6,599 bases of DNA from Candidatus Sabulitectum sp. (GCA_029940175.1 JAOZRM010000173.1:1-6599); one strand, 5' to 3'; shown: positions 1-6,341, counted from the stretch's first letter. Made by a program: numbers and translations. Notes: generated by a model from the sequence alone, not told the origin.

Positions 1-328
1 CAGGAAGAAGGCTCATTCTGGGCTTGGGCGAGGAGCTGAAAAGCTCCATCCAGTCCATACCGGTAGTTAAGCTGTCCAGCTGATCCGCCGAGTAGCCACA
101 GGCATAAAGTCCGGCCATGAGGGCTCCCATGCTGGTCCCGGCTATTGATGATATCCTGATGTCATTGTCTTCCAGGGCCTTCAGAAAACCAACATGAGCA
201 AGACCCCTGGCACCACCTCCGGCAAGAACAAGGGCTATACCCGGAGGAGATGTGCTTTGGGGAGATTTGGCTAAAGAGGAAGGAACAGAGATTGAAAACA
301 GAACAAATACAAGCAAAATAATTTTCAT
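1..328 (-). CDS. Patatin-like phospholipase, secreted (partial; C-terminus off the left edge)
   Basis: This is the first 109 codons of a patatin-like serine acyl hydrolase, a family that cleaves acyl chains from phospholipids and other lipids with a Ser-Asp dyad. Residues 1-20 form a signal peptide: Lys2, a hydrophobic core (IILLVFVLF), then a small-residue end at SSLA. The patatin domain starts near residue 30. The oxyanion-hole motif GGGARG is at 37-42 and the nucleophile elbow GTSMG at 64-68, with Ser66 the predicted nucleophile. The catalytic Asp (DGG/DGA) would lie beyond the window. I chose the ATG at 328 because GGAGG sits 8 bases upstream; the in-frame ATG at 343 would put that site inside the gene and spoil the signal peptide. 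The gene follows the cupin gene by 59 bp on the same strand, so co-transcription is likely. The product is probably periplasmic or outer-membrane associated. A C-terminal surface-antigen barrel, as in PlpD-type proteins, cannot be judged here. Confidence 0.9.
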   Translation of the reverse strand, partial: MKIILLVFVLFSISVPSSLAKSPQSTSPPGIALVLAGGGARGLAHVGFLKALEDNDIRISSIAGTSMGALMAGLYACGYSADQLDSLTTGMDWMELFSSSPKPRMSLLP

Positions 329-387
329 TTTCTCAACCTCCATGATTTGAGTCTGGCTGAAGTATTCTTCTTATTATTGCGGATCGC

Positions 388-723
388 TCATTGAGATGCT
401 ACCTTCAGTATGACCGCTTCCAACTTGTCAATATTGTGCAGGTGGTGAACTTCCTCAGAATGAAGTACTGCAGTGTCCCCAGGAGAAAGAAGATCGAGTT
501 CCCCATCCTGATGGCTCAGAGTAATTCTGCCCTGGAGCACGTAGTATACAGTTGCTCGATCAAAGCTGGTTCTTGCTGTACAACCGTCTGGATCCAGTGA
601 AATTCTTCGCACTGTGAATCTGTTGCTGCCTGAAGCCGGGCCGGCTAGAAGAGCTTCCTTTACCCCCCGGGATCCTTTTTCACTTATACGAGTCTCACGG
701 GGATTTCTTGTAACCACTGCCAT
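388..723 (-). CDS. Small cupin-fold protein with degenerate metal site
   Basis: This is a 111-residue single-domain cupin. The beta-barrel core runs from about residue 38 to 108. Cupin motif 1 is recognisable from VYYVLQG (59-65), but the usual HxH and Glu ligands are missing: the equivalent stretch reads TARTSFDRATVYY. Motif 2 is better kept, with PGD at 81-83 and histidines at 93, 94 and 96 before Asn97. Bound metal is therefore doubtful and the role may be ligand binding or an isomerase-like activity; the substrate is unknown. I chose the ATG at 723 because AAAGGAGGAGG lies directly upstream. An upstream in-frame ATG at 771 would add 16 residues that include the translated ribosome binding site. 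There is no signal peptide, so the protein is cytoplasmic. It is transcribed divergently from the C25 peptidase gene and stands upstream of the patatin gene, with no terminator between them. Confidence 0.85.
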   Translation of the reverse strand: MAVVTRNPRETRISEKGSRGVKEALLAGPASGSNRFTVRRISLDPDGCTARTSFDRATVYYVLQGRITLSHQDGELDLLSPGDTAVLHSEEVHHLHNIDKLEAVILKVASQ

Positions 724-735
724 TACGCCTCCTCC

Positions 736-809
736 TTTACTTGAGTAGAGCAAGAAACTATGATACTTCATTCGTATATATAGATACGTGTATTACGATT
801 TCCGTTCAA
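736..809. promoter_or_regulatory. Divergent promoter region between the cupin and C25 peptidase genes
   Basis: The 120-bp gap 724-843 must hold promoters for both genes. Rightward, TTTACT (736-741) and TATGAT (759-764) are separated by 17 bp, giving 4/6 and 5/6 matches to sigma-70 boxes and a leader of roughly 70 nt for the peptidase gene. Leftward, TTGAAC (bases 809-804) and TATCTA (786-781) are also 17 bp apart, but the -10 match is poor. A short inverted repeat, CGTAT-6 nt-ATACG (773-788), lies between them and could be an operator. The rightward -35 box abuts the Shine-Dalgarno site of the cupin gene. Assignment rests on consensus matching by eye in a lineage whose promoter consensus I cannot verify. 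Confidence 0.35.
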
Positions 810-833
810 GGAGATATACAAACGAAACCCAAC

Positions 834-839
834 AGGAGG
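834..839 (+). promoter_or_regulatory. Ribosome binding site of the C25 peptidase gene
   Basis: AGGAGG lies 4 bases before the ATG at 844. It is a full Shine-Dalgarno match and fixes the start that gives an intact signal peptide. Confidence 0.8.
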
Positions 840-843
840 AAAG

Positions 844-2787
844 ATGAAAACAGCATTTATTTTAATTAGTGTTTTTGCCTGTGTTTCCTTCGCCACCGGA
901 CTATCCATGGTACAGTCCTCTGAATCTGGCCTCGTTCTTGACCTCAGCGCTGCTGCGCCTGAGTTCGGTTCAGTGAGTCTCCAGGGCAGAGAATTTACCT
1001 CGGTTAGCATGGACGGCGCAGAGAACCTGGCTGAAGCAGGACTTCCAACGCTTCCAGTTTACAGAATCTGGATAGAGATTCCAATAGGCGCTGAAGTTGT
1101 TGCCACTGTTTCCAATACTACTATTGAGACAATCGGCTACAATGGTGCTGATGTTGCTCCTGGAATAGAGAGCGTCTCAAAGGACAGACCCAGAGATTCC
1201 TACACATTGTCTTTCGACTCTGATGTATACAGCGGCGGTTCAGCTTACCCTGAAAGCTGGGTAAATGTTGTCTACGCAGGCGGTATGCGCGGGCGCAATC
1301 TTGCTCTTATTGAAGTAACTCCTCTCCGCTGGAATAACAGCCAGGGTACATTCACACACCTTGCTGCCGCAGAGATCTCTCTTGCATTCCAGGGAGGCGA
1401 CCTTGCTGCTTCCTATGAGCAGGCTTCAAGGCTTGCATGCTCAGAGTATGAGACCATCCTGCAGAGCATGCTGACGAATTACGGTACTTTTGAAGGCGGC
1501 GGAATGGACACAGGTCCAGGCCAGTATCTTATCATCGGGCACAGCGACTTCGTAACAACAGCAATGGATGCTTTTGTTACTCACAAGGAAGCTTTAGGCA
1601 ACGTTGTAACCATGGTAGACCTTTCTGTCACGGGTACTTCAGCTGATGATATCCGCTCCTACATCCAGACTGCTATCGGCACTGGAACTGTTTACGTTCT
1701 TCTCGTCGGTGATACTCCTTACCTTCCCGGCGGAAGCGCAACAACTTACAGTGGCGTAACCGATCTATACTATGCCTGCCTGGATGACGGAGGATGGCTC
1801 CCTGATGCTTTCCTGGGGCGCTTCAGTGTAACTACTGTTGGCGAAACAGTTTTGATGGCTCAGAGGGTTATCGATTATGAAAACACTGTGGGTGTTCAGG
1901 ACTGGGTGCAGAACGCTCTCTTTATCGCTTCAAGCGACAACTCCAGCGTTTCTGAGGGAACTCACAACTACTGCATTACCAACTACCTTGACCCACGTGG
2001 TTATGCTTCTTCCAAGGTTTATCCTTCCCAGGGCGGCACAGCTACAGATGCTGTTCCAGTTATCAACGGTGGAATTTCAATGCTTACATTCAGCGGCCAC
2101 GGATCATCCACCAGTTGGGCTGACATGAGCTTTGGCTCCAGCAGTTTCAACCAGCTTACAAATGACGGCATGTTCCCCGGTGTTCTCAGCCATGCATGTA
2201 ACACAGGAGAATTCAGTGTGGGCACATGCTGGGCCGAAACATGGACCCGTACTGCCGGCAGAGGTGGTCTCTGGTTCTGGGGCTCAGTTCCAAGCTCTTA
2301 CTGGGATGAAGATGATTATCAGGAGAAGGGCGAATTCGAAACCTTCCTGGGTAATGATGTTTACTGGCCCAAGGGATTCCTTAATCAGGGTCTTATGGCT
2401 GTTTACACTGCCTACAGCGGCGGCGGAAGAACACAGTATTATTATGAGGCTTATACTTTGTTCGGCGATCCAAGTGTCATAATGAAGACCTTGCCAATGA
2501 CAGGTATTGAAGATGACCAGTCCGGTGTGGCCGGTTCTCTTGTTTCTGTCACTGCTCCAAACCCGGTTTATGGCAGTGCACCTGTGACCCTTACAGGCGT
2601 TGGCGGTCCTGCGACTTTGGAGATCTTCGACATCTCCGGTCGTGTGATCGACACTCCTTTCTCTGAGAATCTCAACGGTTCTGCTATGTTTACATGGGAC
2701 GCCAGTTCCCTTTCCACTGGTGTTTACTTCATGCGTCTTACCCAGGGTAGCAGTATTGCTACTTCCAGAGTGAGCGTTATAAGGTAA
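844..2787 (+). CDS. Gingipain-type C25 cysteine peptidase with T9SS-like C-terminal domain
   Basis: This is a 647-residue secreted peptidase of family C25. Residues 1-20 are a signal peptide (Lys2, hydrophobic FILISVFACVSFA, then small residues). Residues 21 to about 220 resemble the C25 propeptide/N-terminal beta domain. The catalytic domain spans about 225-550. It has a beta strand reading VLLVGD (285-290), the segment DLYYACLDDGGWLPDAFLGRF (307-327), the catalytic His in SGHGS (His419) and the catalytic Cys in SHACNTGEF (Cys452). The closing YTLFGDP (537-543) is typical of the family. Residues 566-647 form a type A C-terminal sorting domain: NP at 572-573, LEIFDISGRV (592-601), LSTGVYFMRL (623-632), and a basic end VSVIR. 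In Bacteroidota such a domain directs export by the type IX system, then is removed and the protein anchored at the surface; that route is inferred here. The gene is monocistronic with its own promoter region and terminator. The substrate is unknown; arginine or lysine specificity cannot be read off. Confidence 0.92.
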   Translation: MKTAFILISVFACVSFATGLSMVQSSESGLVLDLSAAAPEFGSVSLQGREFTSVSMDGAENLAEAGLPTLPVYRIWIEIPIGAEVVATVSNTTIETIGYNGADVAPGIESVSKDRPRDSYTLSFDSDVYSGGSAYPESWVNVVYAGGMRGRNLALIEVTPLRWNNSQGTFTHLAAAEISLAFQGGDLAASYEQASRLACSEYETILQSMLTNYGTFEGGGMDTGPGQYLIIGHSDFVTTAMDAFVTHKEALGNVVTMVDLSVTGTSADDIRSYIQTAIGTGTVYVLLVGDTPYLPGGSATTYSGVTDLYYACLDDGGWLPDAFLGRFSVTTVGETVLMAQRVIDYENTVGVQDWVQNALFIASSDNSSVSEGTHNYCITNYLDPRGYASSKVYPSQGGTATDAVPVINGGISMLTFSGHGSSTSWADMSFGSSSFNQLTNDGMFPGVLSHACNTGEFSVGTCWAETWTRTAGRGGLWFWGSVPSSYWDEDDYQEKGEFETFLGNDVYWPKGFLNQGLMAVYTAYSGGGRTQYYYEAYTLFGDPSVIMKTLPMTGIEDDQSGVAGSLVSVTAPNPVYGSAPVTLTGVGGPATLEIFDISGRVIDTPFSENLNGSAMFTWDASSLSTGVYFMRLTQGSSIATSRVSVIR

Positions 2788-2800
2788 CAGAGTTAAAGTT

Positions 2801-2848
2801 AAGCAGGGCGGATCAGGCTTTTGCCTGATCCGTCCTGCTTGTTATTAT
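2801..2848 (+). terminator. Rho-independent terminator of the C25 peptidase gene
   Basis: Arms 2801-2818 and 2823-2840 pair over 18 bp with a single G-U wobble and a TTTT loop. The stem starts 13 bp after the stop codon. The downstream tract GTTATTAT is only partly T-rich, but the stem is very stable. In the other direction the stem is followed by AACTTTAACT, so it may also stop leftward read-through. Confidence 0.8.
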
Positions 2849-2877
2849 AGCTCTCCTGATGAAAATGTAGAACTGTA

Positions 2878-2902
2878 GAAAAGGCCCGACGGGGTCAGGC
2901 CT
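2878..2902 (-). terminator. Rho-independent terminator of the LC7 gene and leftward operon
   Basis: Read leftward, a 9-bp stem (AGGCCTGAC pairing with GTCGGGCCT, one T-G wobble) closes a CCC loop at 2882-2902 and is followed by TTTC. It lies about 45 bp after the stop codon of the LC7 gene at 2946. It faces the peptidase terminator, so the two convergent transcripts each have their own stop. Confidence 0.7.
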
Positions 2903-2945
2903 GTTCTTGTCATAAAATTATGGAGTCAAGGTAGGTAGAGTAGAA

Positions 2946-3296
2946 TTAGAGAACTGCTTCCAGCTCTTTTTTCCTCTTCCTGACCTGGAGACGAACATTA
3001 CCAAGGCTTGAATTGCTTGCAGCAACCACAGCGAGAATTGCATCTTCACCAATAGCTGTCATAACAATAACACCATCGGAATATTCCATCATGGCCTGAG
3101 TAAGTGCGCCAACACCAAGCTCTTTACCAACGCTTTCAGCAGATCCAAGACCGGTTGAAACCATTGCTCCAATAGCGTCAACGTCTGCACCTGCGCCAGC
3201 CACAGCATCGATCACGAAACCATCGCGTCCAACACAAACTGCTGCATCAATTCCTTCAACCTGCACAAGTGCAGCAAGAATCTGATTACTGTTCAT
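2946..3296 (-). CDS. Stand-alone roadblock/LC7 domain protein
   Basis: This 116-residue protein is essentially one roadblock/LC7 domain, the fold of MglB and eukaryotic dynein light chain LC7, which dimerises and docks on Ras-like GTPases. An N-terminal helix (4-14) leads to strands IDAAVCVGRDGFVIDAV (16-32), a Gly/Ala-rich helix with AIGAMVSTGLGSAESVGKEL (41-60), strands GVIVMTAIGEDAILAVVA (75-92), and a closing basic helix LGNVRLQVRKRKKELEAVL (98-116). There is no signal peptide or membrane segment. I chose the ATG at 3296 because GGAAAGGA lies just upstream; a longer frame from 3356 would add 20 residues without domain similarity. The gene is downstream of the DnaA-like gene with a 122-bp gap that contains a candidate promoter, so it may be expressed both with the operon and alone. 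Likely role: partner or scaffold of the MglA encoded upstream, or of another GTPase. The domain call is firm, the partner is inference. Confidence 0.88.
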   Translation of the reverse strand: MNSNQILAALVQVEGIDAAVCVGRDGFVIDAVAGAGADVDAIGAMVSTGLGSAESVGKELGVGALTQAMMEYSDGVIVMTAIGEDAILAVVAASNSSLGNVRLQVRKRKKELEAVL

Positions 3297-3327
3297 AACA
3301 TATCCTTTCCAGTTTGAGACATCTATA

Positions 3328-3356
3328 CTTATACCATCACAACTCGCTTGCAGCAA
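3328..3356 (-). promoter_or_regulatory. Candidate promoter of the LC7 gene
   Basis: On the minus strand TTGCTG (3356-3351) and TATAAG (3333-3328) are 17 bp apart. The -10 matches the sigma-70 consensus at 5/6 and the -35 at 3/6. A start near 3321 would give a leader of about 25 nt before the ATG at 3296. It sits in the largest gap of the leftward gene string, which supports separate expression of the LC7 gene. Confidence 0.45.
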
Positions 3357-3364
3357 GATACGAG
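3343..3364. repeat. Inverted repeat overlapping the LC7 promoter -35 box
   Basis: CTTGC-A-GCAAG (3347-3357) is a perfect 5-bp inverted repeat. It is flanked by CTCG (3343-3346) and CGAG (3361-3364), which extend the symmetry to 9 bp per arm if three bases (ATA) bulge out. It covers the -35 box TTGCTG, the right place for a repressor site. It could equally be chance; no regulator is known. Confidence 0.35.
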
Positions 3365-3418
3365 GATTTCTCTGCAGTCAGGTACAGAATACTGCCCAGA
3401 CAGTACCGGGAATCCCAG

Positions 3419-4948
3419 CTATTTCAGTGCCAGCATCGCTGACTCAATCTTCCCTTCGTTCAAAAATACAATAGCGAACCGTAATTTTGCAATCTCCCGG
3501 CTATCCGGATTTTTCTTTTCCAGTTGCTGAATCCTTCGGAGAGCGGCCATTTTCAGAGCATCGATCTGGCTATTCACAGTAGTTGCATTTTCAATCAGAG
3601 ATCTGGATTGCTCATTGGATGCCGTACTTACCTTCTCTGATAATTCAGGGGCGGTTACCTCCTGAATTGTTTCAGAAGGCTGTTCTTCAACAATCGGTGT
3701 TTCATTTTCATTCTCATTCTCTTGGGCTGGTTCGACTGAATCATCAGTGTCAGCAGTTTCTTTTTCAGATCTTTCCTGTTCTCTTTTTGCCTCAAGAGCT
3801 CTCTGAAAAATCAATTCATCGGATTCTTCCGGATCTTCATTATCTTCAATATCCACCACGATGTAGGGGGAGAGAGGGTCCTGCTTAACCTTATCTTCCT
3901 CTTTGTCTTTGTCCCTGTTCTCTTCTATATCTCCATCTGTGCTTCCATTTGTATCTGCATCTGTATCTGTATCTGTGTCAGAAAAACCAGTAGACGAGGT
4001 ATCCAGGGTTATTCGAGCTGGATCTCTGAGGTTCATGGAATTCAGCAGACCGGCAACTTTTTCAATTGAAATCCCGCCCTTTGAGGGTGATGCAAGAAGA
4101 TTTGCCAGAACGGCTCTTCCTGCAGCCTTCAGGGTTCGAATATTCTGAGTGATCTCCTCAGCGATGTAATTAATAATTTCTGAGCCTGGACCGAACCCTG
4201 TGTTCTCAAACATTCGTGTAAGAACGTCAACACGGCCCTTTATATCCATCGACTTCAGTTCCACGGAAATGCCGGAGGATATCCGGGAGAAGAACGTGCT
4301 GTCGAAATCCTGCATATTTTCAACTTCAGAATTTGAACAGAGAACAATGGCACTTCTGCCGTGGGGCATTCTGTTGAAGACCGAGCAGAGGAAGTGCTGG
4401 AAATCTATGTCACCCTGTACGAACTGCAGATCATCAAGAAGAAGAAAATTATAGCTGGTTATCCAGGAAAGCAACTGGCTTTCCTTGTGAATTCTCACGC
4501 AGTACCTGTAGCCCATCTTCAGATCATTGAGGTTCAGAAAAAGAGTGTTCTGTCTGGATGCTGATGCTATTGCAGAGAGTAGGTGTGTTTTTCCCTGTCC
4601 GGTTCCGGCATGGAATAGAATGGGAGAAATGCTTTTCCATATTCTTGGAATAAGGGCAACAGTACGAGCCAGCTCAACCGCATATGAATTCTCGTCGGTT
4701 ACCACATAGTTGCTGAACGAACGCTCTGTGGGAGGAGTGTAGGCAAGAAGATCGGTGAAACGGTCTTTGTTGTCAGGGTGATCTCCGGGGAAAGCGGGAA
4801 TGGCTTCCACGCCACCCTGATATTTTGCAAAGATACAAATTTCACGTGCTGTTGCTTCTGAGACATAACCGGAATCCGCGCACATCTGCATGAACTCCAC
4901 AAAATGGAGTCTTCTCTTGCTATCAGGAGTGTTTAGTTCATTACTCAT
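3419..4948 (-). CDS. DnaA-like AAA+ ATPase lacking the DNA-binding domain, with acidic C-terminal extension
   Basis: This 509-residue protein has a DnaA-family AAA+ core at about 75-305. Walker A is GTGQGKTH (115-122, Lys120). Walker B is LLLDDLQF (169-176, Asp172/Asp173), very close to the DnaA form. The sensor 1 region is VLCSNSE (202-208). The box VII region has FFSRISSG (219-226, Arg222 as putative arginine finger). Sensor 2 is NIRTLKAAGRAVLA (269-282, Arg271), the counterpart of the NVRELEGAL segment of DnaA. The N-terminal 70 residues are helical and unlike DnaA domain I. The helix-turn-helix domain IV that reads DnaA boxes is absent. After about 310 comes a long disordered acidic linker with DT repeats (324-332) and many Glu/Asp, then a helical tail (455-509). 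It is therefore not the replication initiator. The ATG at 4948 overlaps the upstream stop by 8 bp (ATGAGTAA), indicating translational coupling; I see no strong separate ribosome site. Function unknown: probably an ATP-driven switch, loader or scaffold working with the GTPase module. Confidence 0.85.
   Translation of the reverse strand: MSNELNTPDSKRRLHFVEFMQMCADSGYVSEATAREICIFAKYQGGVEAIPAFPGDHPDNKDRFTDLLAYTPPTERSFSNYVVTDENSYAVELARTVALIPRIWKSISPILFHAGTGQGKTHLLSAIASASRQNTLFLNLNDLKMGYRYCVRIHKESQLLSWITSYNFLLLDDLQFVQGDIDFQHFLCSVFNRMPHGRSAIVLCSNSEVENMQDFDSTFFSRISSGISVELKSMDIKGRVDVLTRMFENTGFGPGSEIINYIAEEITQNIRTLKAAGRAVLANLLASPSKGGISIEKVAGLLNSMNLRDPARITLDTSSTGFSDTDTDTDADTNGSTDGDIEENRDKDKEEDKVKQDPLSPYIVVDIEDNEDPEESDELIFQRALEAKREQERSEKETADTDDSVEPAQENENENETPIVEEQPSETIQEVTAPELSEKVSTASNEQSRSLIENATTVNSQIDALKMAALRRIQQLEKKNPDSREIAKLRFAIVFLNEGKIESAMLALK
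3951..3980. repeat. Hexanucleotide tandem repeat in the acidic linker of the AAA+ gene
   Basis: Five imperfect 6-bp units of the form GTATCT (GTATCT, GCATCT, GTATCT, GTATCT, GTGTCA) encode the Asp-Thr run at residues 324-332 on the minus strand. The unit is two codons long, so slippage changes linker length without breaking the frame. Confidence 0.7.
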
Positions 4949-5729
4949 TAAGAATTTCCAATCCACTGGCCTGAAGAGCTCGAAGGAACTTGCCAAGTTC
5001 TATGTTCAAGACTCCCATTCTAGTGGTAATGGGAACAAAAATAACAACTGTTTGAGTATCACTGAGCCCGGATATGGCCAGAGTATGTTCCGAATCTTCA
5101 ATAAATATTTTCCCTATGGTTCTCTCCGGATAGTCTCGTACAAGACTCTGAACAGCTTTAAGAATTGGTGCCACTTTTTCAACAAATTCCATCTCAGCCA
5201 GGGATTCGGCAATGATATGACCTTTTGAATTAACAAGATAAGCTATTTCAATTATAGAAGAATCCACCATGACAGACTGAGGTATAGCTACAGGTTTAGG
5301 AGTCGTCACAGCTACCTCTGCGGCTTTCTCAGCTGCTACCTTTGCTTCCCGTTCTCTTGCTGCCCGTTCCTCTTCTTCTTTCAGCTCTTTTGCGGCCTGT
5401 TCCTCTTCCTCTTTCAGTTTTTTTCTTTCATCTCTTTCTTTCAAAGCCCACATGAGGGTATTCTGAAGATCCTGCTCAATAGATTTTTCATCAGTCTTGC
5501 TGCTTGAGTCAAAAACAAAGTCACCCTCGACCCAGTCAATTACTGCTACGAGTACTTCCTTGCCTGTTGTTTCCCCCAGTACCGCATGAATAAGTTTTCC
5601 TTTGACATAAAAGAATTCTGCTGTTTCACCGGCCTTCTCGAGGACCAGTTTACCGCTAAGATGATTGGTTCCCGGTAATTGCAGCAACGCTACAACTCCG
5701 AACTCACTTAAACTACCATTAAAGGCCAT
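4941..5729 (-). CDS. DUF4388 - coiled coil - roadblock/LC7-like protein
   Basis: This 262-residue cytoplasmic protein has three parts. Residues 1 to about 98 match the DUF4388 (PatA N-terminal-like) pattern: GSLSEFGVVALLQL (5-18), a segment ending SGKLVLEKAGETAEFFYVKG (25-44), then LIHAVLGETTGKEVLVAVIDWVEGDFVFD (46-74). Residues 97-140 are a highly charged helix, a likely coiled coil, with an 11-residue repeat LKEEEEQAAKE / LKEEEERAARE (105-126). Residues about 155-255 look like a divergent roadblock/LC7 domain: strands IIEIAYLVNSKGHIIAES (159-176), helix, then TLAISGLSDTQTVVIFVPITTRMGVLNIELGKFLRAL (216-251). DUF4388 is common in gliding and two-component contexts, where it is thought to mediate protein contacts. 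The gene follows mglA by 24 bp; its AAAGGAG site overlaps the mglA end, 11 bases before the ATG. It ends 8 bp inside the AAA+ gene. Likely an adaptor between MglA and the ATPase; this role is inferred. Confidence 0.82.
   Translation of the reverse strand: MAFNGSLSEFGVVALLQLPGTNHLSGKLVLEKAGETAEFFYVKGKLIHAVLGETTGKEVLVAVIDWVEGDFVFDSSSKTDEKSIEQDLQNTLMWALKERDERKKLKEEEEQAAKELKEEEERAAREREAKVAAEKAAEVAVTTPKPVAIPQSVMVDSSIIEIAYLVNSKGHIIAESLAEMEFVEKVAPILKAVQSLVRDYPERTIGKIFIEDSEHTLAISGLSDTQTVVIFVPITTRMGVLNIELGKFLRALQASGLEILNE
5352..5417 (-). repeat. 33-bp direct repeat encoding the coiled-coil segment
   Basis: Two adjacent 33-bp units encode LKEEEEQAAKE and LKEEEERAARE (residues 105-126 of the DUF4388 protein), differing at only a few positions. 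An 11-residue period suits an extended or right-handed helical rod. It looks like a recent internal duplication that lengthens the spacer between the two folded domains. Confidence 0.6.
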
Positions 5730-5753
5730 GTATAATCAGGCTCCTTTCCAAGA

Positions 5754-6341
5754 TCAGTCCAGTTGGAAGTTTCTGATAACTTCCTTACTGATCAATTGCA
5801 GTGTTCTCATAACACCCATTCCTGATGTGGCCACCGATTCTGTAACAAGAAGATCATCGGAAAGCTCAAGCACCTCTTCTATCTTTCCCAGTGGTATGAT
5901 TTCGTCATAATCACGCTTGTTGTATTGCAGAACGATAGGAAAAGATTCAAGATCAACTCCAAAACTATCCAGATTTGCTATCATCCTCTTGTACATTTCT
6001 ATGTTATCATCAAGTCTGTCTATATGCGAATCAGCAACAAATACTATCCCATCAGCACCTTCCAGAATTATGCGTCTGCTTGCTTCATAGAAGACCTGTC
6101 CAGGTATGGTGTAGAGGTGAATTTTCAGAGAGAATCCCTGAACGGAGCCAAGGGAAACCGGGAAAAAATCAAAGAACAAGGTTCTTTCTTCCTCAGTGTC
6201 AAGAATTATCATGTCACCTTTGTACTTGTCGAAGATTTTTTTATGAATGAAAAGCAGGTTGGTTGTTTTTCCACTCATACCAGGGCCGAAATAGACAATC
6301 TTAAACACAAGTTGCTTTTTATTCAGGTCAAGGTGAGGCAT
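5754..6341 (-). CDS. mglA: MglA-type small Ras-like GTPase
   Basis: This 195-residue protein has the same length as Myxococcus xanthus MglA as I recall it. All nucleotide-binding motifs are present: G1 GPGMSGKTTN (19-28, Lys25), switch I region TEEERTLFFDFFP (49-61), G3 region YTIPGQVFYEASRR (77-90), G4 NKRD (141-144) and G5 ESVATSGMGV (168-177). As in bacterial MglA, the usual Asp of DxxG is replaced by Thr (Thr78). There is no signal peptide or lipidation motif, so it is cytosolic and would bind membranes or poles through partners. MglA-GTP sets front-rear polarity and motility direction in Myxococcus and organises type IV pili or gliding complexes elsewhere. It overlaps the upstream mglB gene by 14 bp, and its ribosome site (AGAGGAAG) lies inside the mglB end. 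The conserved mglB-mglA order makes the assignment firm; which process it controls here is unknown. Confidence 0.95.
   Translation of the reverse strand: MPHLDLNKKQLVFKIVYFGPGMSGKTTNLLFIHKKIFDKYKGDMIILDTEEERTLFFDFFPVSLGSVQGFSLKIHLYTIPGQVFYEASRRIILEGADGIVFVADSHIDRLDDNIEMYKRMIANLDSFGVDLESFPIVLQYNKRDYDEIIPLGKIEEVLELSDDLLVTESVATSGMGVMRTLQLISKEVIRNFQLD

Noticed and set aside
329..343. An upstream ATG adding five residues to the patatin gene.
   Set aside because: Its first codons contain the GGAGG that best serves the ATG at 328, and the added MEVEK would put acidic residues before the signal peptide.
768..1010. An 80-codon minus-strand frame covering the peptidase start and the divergent gap.
   Set aside because: It overlaps the signal peptide and ribosome site of the peptidase gene, and its product has no domain features.
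2132..2482. A 116-codon plus-strand frame inside the peptidase gene.
   Set aside because: It is an alternative frame within the catalytic domain region of the C25 gene, with no protein features of its own.
3381..3407. Partly symmetric sequence (GGTAC...GTACC, and a nested TACTG...CAGTA) just after the AAA+ gene, as a possible terminator.
   Set aside because: Only 5-bp stems form and there is no T tract on the minus strand; at most it is a weak mRNA structure.
3419..4948. The AAA+ gene as the chromosomal initiator dnaA, implying an origin of replication nearby.
   Set aside because: Domain IV is missing, dnaN and other origin neighbours are absent, and no DnaA-box cluster is apparent in the adjacent gaps.
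4890..5228. A 112-codon plus-strand open frame across the junction of the AAA+ and DUF4388 genes.
   Set aside because: It is antisense to two well-supported genes and has no recognisable domain.
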